This document shows, piece by piece, positions 34,490 through 42,547 of a DNA stretch of 64,000 nt (positions within the stretch are counted from its first letter, which is position 1; each line of letters starts with the position of its first letter). Made by a program: the position numbers and the translations under genes. Source of the stretch: Paracidovorax citrulli (GTDB lineage: Bacteria > Pseudomonadota > Gammaproteobacteria > Burkholderiales > Burkholderiaceae_C); contig NZ_FNEY01000002.1 in assembly GCF_900100305.1 (NCBI RefSeq), positions 1 to 64,000 of the forward strand, read 5' to 3'. The notes beneath the pieces were generated by a model, which did not search any database, was not told where the DNA came from, and saw nothing but the letters and a program-made list of their open reading frames with translations.

Positions 34490-35482
34490 TCAGTCCGCGT
34501 AGGTGCCGGCGGCCTTGATGATCGGGCCCCACTTGTTGATCTCGGCCTGCACGAACTTCTTGTGCTCGGCGGGCTCGACGCGCTGGTCGGCGGCCACCAC
34601 GGCGCCCAGGCCTTCCTGCTTCTTGATGAAGTCGGGGTCCTTCAGGGCGGCCTTGAGGGCACCGTTGAGCTTGGCGACCACCTCGGCGGGCGTGCCCTTG
34701 GGCGCGTAGAGGCCGTGCCAGATGGTGACCTGGAAGTCCTTCAGGCCGGACTCGGCCAGCGTGGGCAGGTCCTTGAGCGAAGGCGTGGAGAGGCGCTTGT
34801 CGGTGGTGACCGCATAGGCCTTGACCTTCTTGGCCTCGATCTGCGAGGTGGTGTTGGTCGTCTGGTCGCACAGCAGGTCGATCTGGCCGCCGATCAGGTC
34901 GGTGATGGCGGGTGCCGTGCCCTTGTAGGCCACGGTGGTCATCTCGACCTTGAGCGCGTTCTGGTAGAGCAGGCCGCACAGGTGCGAGGCGGCGCCCAGG
35001 CCGGCGTGGCCCAGGTTGATCTTGCCCTTGTTCTGGCCGATCCAGGTGGAGAGTTCCTGGTAGTTGTTGGCGGGCAGCGAGGGGCGGCCGATGAGCGTCA
35101 TGGGCACGTCGTTCACGATGCCCAGGTACTCGAAGTCGGTGGACACGTTGAACGGCAGCTTGCGGTAGAGCGCCGGCATCGTGGCCATGGCGATGTGGTT
35201 GAGCAGCAGCGTGTAGCCGTCGGGGTTGGCGCGCGCCACCTTGGCGGTGCCGATGCTGCTGCCGGCGCCGGCGGCGTTGTCGATCACCACGCTCACTCCG
35301 CCCAGCGGCTTGCGCATGGCCTCGGCCAGGTCGCGCGCCACGCGGTCGGTGGGACCGCCAGCCGCGAAGGGCACGACGATGGTCACCGTCTTGTCCTTGG
35401 AGGGAAAGGCCTGCTGGGCCTGGACGCCGAAAACGGCGGCGACTGCGGCGGCCAGCATTGCGGTCTTGAACAGGGATTTCAT
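34490..35482 (-). CDS. Bug/TctC-family tripartite tricarboxylate receptor
   Basis: A 330-residue Bug-family periplasmic receptor. The signal peptide [20 protein letters not shown] ends before [20 protein letters not shown]. Family motifs include [45 protein letters not shown] and LPTLAESG. A cysteine pair (HLCGLL, DLLCDQ) is unusual but not at a known site. ATG 35482 is chosen because the signal peptide begins there; GGAGCACC precedes it. It ends in a strong terminator before the next Bug gene, so the two receptors are transcribed separately. As orphan receptors without transporter genes they may have been expanded by duplication, a hallmark of this bacterial family. Confidence 0.92.
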   Translation of the reverse strand: MKSLFKTAMLAAAVAAVFGVQAQQAFPSKDKTVTIVVPFAAGGPTDRVARDLAEAMRKPLGGVSVVIDNAAGAGSSIGTAKVARANPDGYTLLLNHIAMATMPALYRKLPFNVSTDFEYLGIVNDVPMTLIGRPSLPANNYQELSTWIGQNKGKINLGHAGLGAASHLCGLLYQNALKVEMTTVAYKGTAPAITDLIGGQIDLLCDQTTNTTSQIEAKKVKAYAVTTDKRLSTPSLKDLPTLAESGLKDFQVTIWHGLYAPKGTPAEVVAKLNGALKAALKDPDFIKKQEGLGAVVAADQRVEPAEHKKFVQAEINKWGPIIKAAGTYAD

Positions 35483-35674
35483 GGTGCTCCTTACGTGAAG
35501 AGGCGCCATGATAGTCATCGGCTTTCGGCGCTACATCAAGGTAATCACTGAGGCCCGGGAATGCAGGGTTTTCAGTTTTTTTGCGCTGGGTCCATTGACT
35601 TGAATGGATTCGTTGCTATGGAAATAGGAGTGTAAGCCCCATGCAATCCAGCTGTGGCATGCGTGCTCCCGCGG

Positions 35675-36922
35675 TCACCGGTAGCTGCGCGCATCCTCGA
35701 TCACGCGGCCGTCGTTGGGCAGGCTCCCCGGCGGCAGCATCTCCACCTCGGCGCGCAGCTTGGTGACCTCGCGCACCGCGGCCGCCAGCTGGTCGGCCAG
35801 CCCGCCGGCGGTCTCCGGCGTTTCCACGCGCAGCACCAGGGTGTCGCTGGCCATCTCGCCGCCCACGACGAGGCGCGCGCGCCCCACCTGCGGGAAGCGC
35901 CGCGCCACCTCGGCCACCTGGCCGGGGTGCACGAACATGCCGCGCACCTTGGTGGTCTGGTCGGCCCGGCCCATCCAGCCGCGGATGCGGCGGTTCGTGC
36001 GGCCGGTGGGACAGGGGCCGGGCAGCACGGCCGACAGGTCGCCCGTGCCGAAGCGCACCAGGGGGTAGTCGGGGTTGAGCGTGGTCACCACCACTTCGCC
36101 CACCTCGCCGTCGGGCACCGGGTCGCCGGTGCCGGGCCGCACGATCTCCACGATCACGTCCTCGCCCAGTACCAGGCCCTCGCGGGCGCGGGTCTCGTAG
36201 GCGATCAGGCCCAGGTCCGCCGTGGCATAGCACTGGTAGGCCGCGACGCCGCGCCCGGCGAACCAGTCGCGCAGCGAGGGCGGCAGCGCCTCGCCCGACA
36301 CCAGCGCCTTGCCCAGGTGCGGCAGTGCCGTGCCCGTCTCCGCCGCCTTCTCCAGCAGGATGCGCAGGAAGCTCGGCGTGCCGATATAGCCCGCGGGGCG
36401 CAGCTCGGCCATGGCCTGCACCTGCTGCTCCGTCTGCCCCGTGCCGCCCGCGAACACCGTGCAGCCCAGGGCCTGCGCCCCGCCTTCCATCATGGCGCCC
36501 GCGGGCACGAAGTGGTAGCTGAAGCAGTTGTGGACCAGCTCGCCGGGCCGGAATCCCGCGGCATGGATCGCGCGCGCCATGCGCCAATAGTCCGCCCGCC
36601 GGCCTTCCGGCTCGTAGAGCGTGCCCGGGCTCGCGAACACGCGCGGCATCGCCGGGCCGAATGCCAGCGCGCTGAAGCCCCCGAACGGGTTCGCGGCGCG
36701 GCCCGCCTGCTGCCGCTCCAGCAGCTCGTGCTTGCGCGTCACCGGCAGGGCGGCCAGCGCGTCCCGGCTGGTCACGGCCCGCGGATCCACCCCCGCCAGG
36801 ATCTCGCCGAAAGCCGCCGTGGCCGACCGCGCATGCGCCACCTGCGCCGGCAGCGCCGCCATCAGCGCAGCCTCGCGCTCCTCGGGCGCGCGGGTTTCGA
36901 GGGCGTCGTAGGAATCCATCAT
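35675..36922 (-). CDS. Adenylate-forming CoA ligase, phenylacetate-CoA ligase-like
   Basis: A ~415-residue protein of the PaaK branch of the ANL superfamily, shorter than long-chain ligases. Visible elements are GTPSFLRILL, VSGEALPPSLRDWF, YATADLGLIAYE, VRFGTGDLSAV, and the C-terminal hinge WMGRADQTTKVRGMFVHPGQ. The phosphate-binding loop, usually SSGTTG, reads ASPGTLYEPEG and is degenerate. It should activate an aromatic or other carboxylate to a CoA thioester. ATG 36922 is chosen because GAAGG lies 7-8 bases upstream; a start at 36952 is open. It lies downstream of livF, separated by a repeat, and probably uses the substrate brought in by that transporter. Confidence 0.82.
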   Translation of the reverse strand: MMDSYDALETRAPEEREAALMAALPAQVAHARSATAAFGEILAGVDPRAVTSRDALAALPVTRKHELLERQQAGRAANPFGGFSALAFGPAMPRVFASPGTLYEPEGRRADYWRMARAIHAAGFRPGELVHNCFSYHFVPAGAMMEGGAQALGCTVFAGGTGQTEQQVQAMAELRPAGYIGTPSFLRILLEKAAETGTALPHLGKALVSGEALPPSLRDWFAGRGVAAYQCYATADLGLIAYETRAREGLVLGEDVIVEIVRPGTGDPVPDGEVGEVVVTTLNPDYPLVRFGTGDLSAVLPGPCPTGRTNRRIRGWMGRADQTTKVRGMFVHPGQVAEVARRFPQVGRARLVVGGEMASDTLVLRVETPETAGGLADQLAAAVREVTKLRAEVEMLPPGSLPNDGRVIEDARSYR

Positions 36923-37086
36923 GCTCATGCCTTCATCCATGCGGTTGTGCAATCCATGTCGTAACCATCAGCGGCGGAACTATGTACATGTCCCCGCCAC
37001 CCATATTTGCCTGTAGCTCATTGCCCATGAACAGGCGCAGCGCCACCTATCGAGAGGCCGCGGAGCAGGCCATGCCAGCAGACGCC

Positions 37087-37183
37087 GTGGAACCGGCTTC
37101 GCCGGGCCACTGGCGTCGTCCCCCTTCCCGGCGTGCGAAGCACGGCGAGAGAAGGGGGAAGGCGCGCAGCGCCACAGGGGGTA
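37087..37183. repeat. Dispersed intergenic hairpin repeat, copy A
   Basis: This segment at the 3' end of livF contains CCGGC TTC GCCGG within GTGG/CCAC (37087-37110), CCCCCTT pairing with AAGGGGG (about 37119-37158) and GGCGCGCAGCGCC (37161-37173) before CAGGGGG. A related element lies after livK (38143-38289). Similar GGGGGA-AGG/CCCCC elements are familiar in Comamonadaceae intergenic regions from memory. Confidence 0.55.
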
Positions 37184-37193
37184 GTTCATCAGA

Positions 37194-38018
37194 TCAGGCA
37201 AGCCACCGCTTGCGCCGCTTGTAGCTCTTCGCATCCTTGAAACTCTTGCGCTCGCCCCCGCCCATGCCCAGGTAGAACTCCTTCACGTCCTCGTTGTTGG
37301 CAAGGTCGGAAGCGGCGCCGTCCATCACCACGCGGCCGCTTTCGAGGATGTAGCCGTAGTCCGCGTACTTCAGCGCCATGTGCGTGTTCTGCTCGGCCAG
37401 CAGGAAGGTGACCTTCTCGCGCGTATTGAGGTCGCGCACGATGTGGAAGACCTCGTCCACGATCTGCGGCGCCAGGCCCATGGAGGGCTCGTCCAGCAGC
37501 ACCATGCGCGGGTTGGCCATGAGCGCGCGGCCGATGGCGCACATCTGCTGCTCGCCGCCCGAGGTGTAGGCCGCCTGGCTGGTGCGCCGCGTCTTCAGGC
37601 GCGGGAAGTAGGCATACACCTTCTCCAGGTTGGCCGCGATCTCGCCGCGGTCGCGCCGCGTATAGGCGCCCGTGAGCAGGTTCTCCTCGATCGTGAGGTG
37701 GGCAAAACAGTGGCGGCCCTCCATCACCTGCACCACGCCGCGGTCCACCAGCGCAGCGGGAGACAGCCGCTCGATGCGCTCGCCGCGCAGCTCGATGCTG
37801 CCCTTCGTGACCTCCCCGCGCTCGCCCGCCAGCAGGTTGGAGACCGCGCGCAGCGTGGTCGTCTTGCCCGCGCCATTGCCGCCCAGAAGGGCCACGATGG
37901 CGCCCTCGGGCACGGAAAGCGACACGCCCTTGAGCACGAGGATCACATGGTGGTAGATCACCTCGATGCCGTTGACGACGAGCAGCGGTTCACTGGCGGA
38001 TGGCGGGGCTGTGGTCAT
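37194..38018 (-). CDS. livF: Branched-chain amino acid-type ABC transporter ATP-binding protein LivF
   Basis: A 274-residue ABC ATPase. Walker A is LLGGNGAGKTT, Walker B MVLLDEPSMGLAP, the signature TSGGEQQMCAIGRALM and the switch histidine in AEQNTHMALKYAD. The order and length are typical of LivF, one of the two ATPases of Liv-type importers. A basic tail (KDAKSYKRRKRW) extends past the usual end. The ATG at 38018 has ACGGAGCC upstream. It is the last transporter gene of the cluster and is separated from livK by a 271-base gap with a repeat, so it may have its own promoter. The substrate is not necessarily an amino acid. Confidence 0.92.
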   Translation of the reverse strand: MTTAPPSASEPLLVVNGIEVIYHHVILVLKGVSLSVPEGAIVALLGGNGAGKTTTLRAVSNLLAGERGEVTKGSIELRGERIERLSPAALVDRGVVQVMEGRHCFAHLTIEENLLTGAYTRRDRGEIAANLEKVYAYFPRLKTRRTSQAAYTSGGEQQMCAIGRALMANPRMVLLDEPSMGLAPQIVDEVFHIVRDLNTREKVTFLLAEQNTHMALKYADYGYILESGRVVMDGAASDLANNEDVKEFYLGMGGGERKSFKDAKSYKRRKRWLA

Positions 38019-38142
38019 GGCTGGCTCCGTGGGCATGGGGTGAGTTGGCTGTGCGCTCCGAGGCGTGGCGCATAGTGGAGTGCGGCGCTGCCTTGGGCAT
38101 GGGGTACGAGGGACACCGAGGAAGGGCCGCCCCGCACCGACG

Positions 38143-38289
38143 GTGTCGTCCCCCCTCCCGGAACGCGCAGCGGACCGAGAGAAGGGGCTGAGTGCCGCGG
38201 CTCCGAGCCTGCCTGCGCAGGCTTGGACGTGCACGAAGGGCAATCGCCTCTGGCGGCAGCGCGGAGCGGCGCAGCCGCTCAGGGGGGTG
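38143..38289. repeat. Dispersed intergenic hairpin repeat, copy B
   Basis: This segment directly after the livK stop shows CGTCCCCCCTCCCGG and GAGAGAAGGGG flanking a ~20-base centre, then CTGCCTGCGCAGG and GCAGCGCGGAGCGGCGCAGCCGC before CAGGGGGG. It resembles copy A (37087-37183) in the CCCCC/GAGAAGGGG pairing and in the GCGCAGC/CAGGGGG end, and both abut a stop codon within ~10 bases. Confidence 0.5.
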
Positions 38290-39612
38290 TTAGCTACAGT
38301 TCCTCGGCTTGATGTTCTTGTCCTTCGCGTACTTCGCCGCGTACTCCTTCACCAGCGGATCGATGTGCGTCTTGTCGGCCTGGTACCAGTCCGAAGCGAG
38401 GTTCCACTTGCCGCCGTCCCACTGCACGATGCGCGCCCAGTCGGTGCCCATGTGGTTCTGGCAGGAGGTCTTCACCGGGCGCATGATCTCGCCGAAGCCC
38501 AGGGCCTTGAGCTTGTCGGCCGTGAGGTCCAGGTTCTCGAAGCCCCAGCGCACCTGCTCGGGCGTGAGCACCTTGCCCTTGCCGTACTTCTCCTGCGCGG
38601 CGCGGATCGCCTCCACCTGCAGCATCGAGATCATCATCCCGCGCGTGTGCGCCAGCGTGCCCACGCCCGTGGGGGCACCCGTGCCCTGGCCCTTGTCATA
38701 GACGAACTTCTTCAGGTCGTCGTGCACCTTGTCCCTGGCGGCGCTGTTGTGGATGGTGATGGCGTTGTAGCCCTTGGCGCCCGCGCCGATGTCCTTCACG
38801 TCGTGGTCGGAGCCGGCCCACCAGATGCCGTAGATCTTCTCGCGCGGGTAGCCGCTGGCCTGCGCCTCGCGGATGCCGGCGGGCGTCATCACGCCGGCCG
38901 ACCAGAAGAGCACGTAGTCGGGCCGCTGCTGGCGGATCTGCAGCCAGGTGGATTTCTGCTCCACGCCGGGCGGCGTGACGGGGAAGGTGGAGAGCGTGAA
39001 GCCGTCGGCCTCGGCGCGCTTTTGCAGCAGCGGGATCGGCTCCTTGCCGTACGGGCTGTCGTGATAGACCAGCGCGATCTTCTTGCCCTTGAGGCTGCCC
39101 TTTTCCTTCTTGGCGATGTCCTGCAGCATCACGTCGGCGGCGGTCCAGTAGGTGCCCAGCAGCGGGAAGTTCCACTCGAACACCGTGCCGTCGGCCGACT
39201 GCGAGAGGCCGTAGCCCGGGGTCTCCACCGGGATCTTGTCCACGAAGGCCTTGTCGGTCACCGCGAAGGTGATGCCGGTGGACTGCGTGTCGAAGCCGGA
39301 GGCGCCGCCGCCCTTGCCCTTGAGGCGTTCGTAGCACTCCACGCCCTTGGCCGCGTCGTAGGCCGTCTCGCATTCCTCGAACGAGAGCCTGACGCCGTTC
39401 ACGCCGCCGTCGCGCGCGTTCACCAGCTTGAGGTAGTCCTGCTTGCCGTCCGCCCAGGGAATGCCGAGCGGCGCGAACTGCCCGGTGCGGTAGACGAGCA
39501 GCGGCACGAACTGCTCGCCCGCGGCCTGCGCCTGCGCGAGCGGCGCGGTGGCGAGCGCGGAGAGGCCGGCCGCGAGGACGGCGGCGATCGATGCGATCTT
39601 CCTGGGTTGCAT
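38290..39612 (-). CDS. livK: Liv-type ABC transporter substrate-binding protein
   Basis: A 440-residue periplasmic receptor. The signal peptide is MQPRKIASIAAVLAAGLSAL with processing around AQA, and the mature body begins VPLLVYRTGQFAPLGIPWADGKQ. Other segments are VNGVRLSFEECETAYDAAKG, ALVYHDSPYGKEPIPL and EKIYGIWWAGSDHDVKD. Two to three cysteines near the C terminus (VKTSCQNH and PRNCS at the end) might pair. Length (440) exceeds typical LivK (~370), as for Liv receptors that bind larger acids. ATG 39612 has AAGGAGAC upstream. It sits between livM and livF on the minus strand with a 271-base gap to livF. Confidence 0.9.
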   Translation of the reverse strand: MQPRKIASIAAVLAAGLSALATAPLAQAQAAGEQFVPLLVYRTGQFAPLGIPWADGKQDYLKLVNARDGGVNGVRLSFEECETAYDAAKGVECYERLKGKGGGASGFDTQSTGITFAVTDKAFVDKIPVETPGYGLSQSADGTVFEWNFPLLGTYWTAADVMLQDIAKKEKGSLKGKKIALVYHDSPYGKEPIPLLQKRAEADGFTLSTFPVTPPGVEQKSTWLQIRQQRPDYVLFWSAGVMTPAGIREAQASGYPREKIYGIWWAGSDHDVKDIGAGAKGYNAITIHNSAARDKVHDDLKKFVYDKGQGTGAPTGVGTLAHTRGMMISMLQVEAIRAAQEKYGKGKVLTPEQVRWGFENLDLTADKLKALGFGEIMRPVKTSCQNHMGTDWARIVQWDGGKWNLASDWYQADKTHIDPLVKEYAAKYAKDKNIKPRNCS

Positions 39613-39682
39613 GGCATGTCTCCTTGGGATGGTGGGCACTCGGGTGGTGCGTTGGGGAAAGCGTTGGGGGCGGTGGCGCCGG

Positions 39683-40747
39683 TCAGTGCGGGAACGGCCA
39701 GATGCGCAGCTTCTGCCGCGCGGTGGACCACAGCCGCGCGAGGCCGTGCGGCTCGACGATCAGGAAGAACACGATTAGCGCGCCGAAGATCATGTGCTCC
39801 AGGTGCGTGGCCGTGCCGGTGGACAGCGGCAGCCCCAGCCAGTGGGGCACGTAGTTCAGCAGCAGCGGCAGCAGCACGATGAAGGCCGCGCCGAAGAAGC
39901 TGCCCGCGATGGAGCCCAGCCCGCCGATGATCACCATGAACAGCAGCTGGAACGAGCGGTCGATGCCGAAGGCCGCGGGCTCCCACGAGCCCAGGTGCAC
40001 GAAGCCCCAGAGGCCGCCGGCCACGCCGACGATGAAGCTGCTCACCGCGAACGCGCTGAGCTTGGCGTACACCGGGCGGATGCCGATCACGGCCGCGGCC
40101 ACGTCCATGTCGCGCATGGCCATCCACTCGCGGCCCACGGCGCCGCGCACGAGGTTCTTGGCGAGCAGCGCGAACACCGCGACGAACCCCAGGCACAGCA
40201 GGTACTTCTGCACCGGCGTCTCGATGCCCAAGCCCAGGATCTGCAGGTGGCCCACGCTCACCGAGCCCGACGACGAATCGTTGGTGACCCACTTCACGCG
40301 GTTGGTGAACCAGTCGGTGAAGAACTGCGCGGCGAGCGTCGCCACCGCCAGGTAGAGCCCGCGGATGCGCAGGCTCGGGATGCCGAACAGCACGCCGAAC
40401 ACCGTGGCGCAGAGCCCGCCGCCCAGCAGCGCGAGCAGCAGCGGCATGCCATCGATGCGCACCTGCAGGTTGTAGGCCGCATAGGCACCCACGGCCATGA
40501 AGGCGCCCGTGCCCAGCGAGATCTGCCCGCAGTAGCCCACGAGGATGTTGAGCCCGATCGCCGCCAGCGACAGGATCAGGAACGGCACGGCGATGGCGCG
40601 GAAGAAATAGTCGCTGCCCACCAGCGGCACGCCGACGAAGGCCACCGCCAGCAGGGCGAGCAGGGCCCAGCGGTCCTGGGCGACGGGAAACAGCGCCAGG
40701 TCGGCCTGGTAGCTGGTCTTGAACTGGCCGTTTTCACGGTAGAACAT
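39683..40747 (-). CDS. livM: Liv-type ABC transporter permease LivM
   Basis: A 354-residue inner-membrane permease with ~10 hydrophobic helices. Conserved LivM features are ILVGYCGQISLGTGAFMAVG, GIPSLRIRGLYLAVATLAAQ and KLSAFAVSSFIVGVAGGLWG, and the cytoplasmic coupling loop contains REWMAMRDMDVAAAVIGI. The N-terminal MFYRENGQFKTSYQADLALF is a long cytoplasmic lead. ATG 40747 follows AGAAGGAGGCAAGCACC, a strong ribosome binding site, and the livH stop lies 22 bases before it. LivM and LivH form the membrane channel with two ATPases LivG and LivF. Confidence 0.93.
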   Translation of the reverse strand: MFYRENGQFKTSYQADLALFPVAQDRWALLALLAVAFVGVPLVGSDYFFRAIAVPFLILSLAAIGLNILVGYCGQISLGTGAFMAVGAYAAYNLQVRIDGMPLLLALLGGGLCATVFGVLFGIPSLRIRGLYLAVATLAAQFFTDWFTNRVKWVTNDSSSGSVSVGHLQILGLGIETPVQKYLLCLGFVAVFALLAKNLVRGAVGREWMAMRDMDVAAAVIGIRPVYAKLSAFAVSSFIVGVAGGLWGFVHLGSWEPAAFGIDRSFQLLFMVIIGGLGSIAGSFFGAAFIVLLPLLLNYVPHWLGLPLSTGTATHLEHMIFGALIVFFLIVEPHGLARLWSTARQKLRIWPFPH

Positions 40748-40769
40748 GGTGCTTGCCTCCTTCTACCGG

Positions 40770-41699
40770 TTACACGCGGTCGATGATCTTGTCCCCAAAC
40801 AACCCTTGCGGCCGGATGAGGAGGAAGCCCAGCGCGAGCACGTAGGCGAACCAGTTCTCGATGCCGCCGCCGAGGAACGGCCCGAGGTAGATCTCGGACA
40901 CCTTCTCGCCCACGCCGATCAGCAGGCCGCCCACGATGGCGCCGGGCACCGAGGTGAGCCCGCCGAGGATCACCACCGGGAAGGCCTTGAGCGCCACGAG
41001 CGAGATGGAGAACTGCACACCCAGCTTGCTGCCCCAGATGATGCCGGCCACGAGCGCGACGATGCCGCCCACCGACCACACGATCACCCAGATGCGCGAG
41101 AGCGGGATGCCGATGGACTGCGCGGCCTGGTGGTCGTCCGCCACGGCGCGCAGCGCGCGGCCGGTGCGCGTCTTCTGGAAGAACAGCGAGAGCAGCGCCA
41201 CGAGCGCGGCGGCCACCACGGCGGCGTAGAGGTCTTCCTTGGAGAGCAGCAGGCCGCCCTCGAAGACGTTCTCCAGCACGATCATCGGGTCCTTGGGCAT
41301 GCCCACGTCGATCTTGTAGGTGCTGCTGCCGAAGATGAGCTGGCCCGCGCCGTCGAGGAAGTAGGTGATGCCCAGCGTGGCCATCAGCAGCGCGATCGGC
41401 TCCTGGTTCACGAGGTGGCGCAGCGCCAGCCGCTCCACCAGCCAGGCCACGCCCACCATGCACGCCACCGCCGCGCAGAAGGCCAGCACATTCGCGAGCA
41501 GCAGGCTGTCGAAGCCCAGCCAGCGCGGCAGCCATTCGGCGAAGCGCGCCATCGCGAGCGCCGCGAACAGCACCATCGCGCCCTGCGCGAAATTGAACAC
41601 GCCCGAGGCCTTGAAGATCAGCACGAACCCCAGCGCCACCAGCGCATAGAGCATGCCGGCCATCAGGCCGCCGAACACCGTTTCGAGAAAGAAACCCAT
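40770..41699 (-). CDS. livH: Liv-type ABC transporter permease LivH
   Basis: A 309-residue inner-membrane permease with ~8 hydrophobic helices. Family signatures include GLMAGMLYALVALGFVLIFK, ASGVFNFAQGAMVLF, GRALRAVADDHQAAQSIGI (coupling loop) and VILGGLTSVPGAIVGGLLIG. It pairs with LivM, whose gene begins 22 bases after its stop. ATG 41699 has GGAGGCATACGCC. The first helix ends in LALR-type residues (ERLALRHLVNQEPIAL) that vary between Liv subfamilies. As a whole the Liv cluster is complete apart from the usual order of G and K: order here is G, H, M, K, F on the minus strand. Confidence 0.93.
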   Translation of the reverse strand: MGFFLETVFGGLMAGMLYALVALGFVLIFKASGVFNFAQGAMVLFAALAMARFAEWLPRWLGFDSLLLANVLAFCAAVACMVGVAWLVERLALRHLVNQEPIALLMATLGITYFLDGAGQLIFGSSTYKIDVGMPKDPMIVLENVFEGGLLLSKEDLYAAVVAAALVALLSLFFQKTRTGRALRAVADDHQAAQSIGIPLSRIWVIVWSVGGIVALVAGIIWGSKLGVQFSISLVALKAFPVVILGGLTSVPGAIVGGLLIGVGEKVSEIYLGPFLGGGIENWFAYVLALGFLLIRPQGLFGDKIIDRV

Positions 41700-41726
41700 G
41701 GCGTATGCCTCCGATGTCCTGCGTGT

Positions 41727-42518
41727 CTAGTGGCCGGCGCCGAGGTAGGCGCGGATGACGTCTTCGTTCTCGCGCACCGCTTGCGGCGTGCCGTCGCCGA
41801 TCTTCTTGCCGTAGTCCAGCACCACGACACGGTCGGAGATGTCCATCACCACGCCCATGTCGTGCTCGATCAGCACGATGGTGGTGCCGAACTCGTCGTT
41901 CACGTCGAGGATGAAGCGGCACATGTCCTGCTTCTCTTCCACGTTCATGCCCGCCATGGGCTCGTCGAGCAGCAGCACCTGCGGCTCCATGGCCAGGGCC
42001 CGTCCCAGGTCCACGCGCTTTTGCAGGCCGTAGGGCAATTGGCCCACGGGCGCCTTGCGCCAGGCCTGGATCTCCAGGAAATCGATGATGCGCTCGACCA
42101 CTTCGCGGTGGCGGATCTCCTCGGCCACCGCCGGCCCCAGGCGCAGGGCCTGCATCAGCAGGTTGCTCCGGATCTTCAGGTTGCGGCCGGACATGATGTT
42201 GTCCAGCACGCTCATGCCCTTGAACAGCGCCAGGTTCTGGAAGGTGCGCGCCACGCCCATCTCGGCCACCTGGCGCGAATTCATGTGGGCGAAGGTCTTG
42301 CCCCGGAAGGTGATGGAACCTTCCTGCGGCGCATAGACGCCGTTGATGCAGTTGAGCATCGAGCTCTTGCCGGCGCCGTTCGGGCCGATGATGGAGCGGA
42401 TCTCGTGCTCGCGCACGTCGAACGAGATGTCGGTGAGCGCCTTCACCCCGCCGAAGCGCAGGCTGATGTTGCGCACGTCGAGGATCACGTCGCCGGTCTT
42501 CTTGCTGGGAGTGGTCAT
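41727..42518 (-). CDS. livG: Liv-type ABC transporter ATP-binding protein LivG
   Basis: A 263-residue ABC ATPase. Walker A is IIGPNGAGKSSMLN, Walker B VLLLDEPMAGMNV, the signature is LPYGLQKRVDLGRAL, a divergent LSGGQ as common in Liv transporters, and the switch histidine is in IEHDMGVVMDISD. The Q-loop is seen in RTFQNLALF. It forms the nucleotide-binding pair with LivF. The start ATG 42518 immediately precedes TTPSKKTGDVILDVRN. The gene begins 29 bases after the acyl-CoA ligase stop and ends 27 bases before livH, so these genes are very likely a single operon. Confidence 0.93.
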   Translation of the reverse strand: MTTPSKKTGDVILDVRNISLRFGGVKALTDISFDVREHEIRSIIGPNGAGKSSMLNCINGVYAPQEGSITFRGKTFAHMNSRQVAEMGVARTFQNLALFKGMSVLDNIMSGRNLKIRSNLLMQALRLGPAVAEEIRHREVVERIIDFLEIQAWRKAPVGQLPYGLQKRVDLGRALAMEPQVLLLDEPMAGMNVEEKQDMCRFILDVNDEFGTTIVLIEHDMGVVMDISDRVVVLDYGKKIGDGTPQAVRENEDVIRAYLGAGH

Positions 42519-42547
42519 GGCGTTGTACGTTGCGCTGCGGCGCGGGG

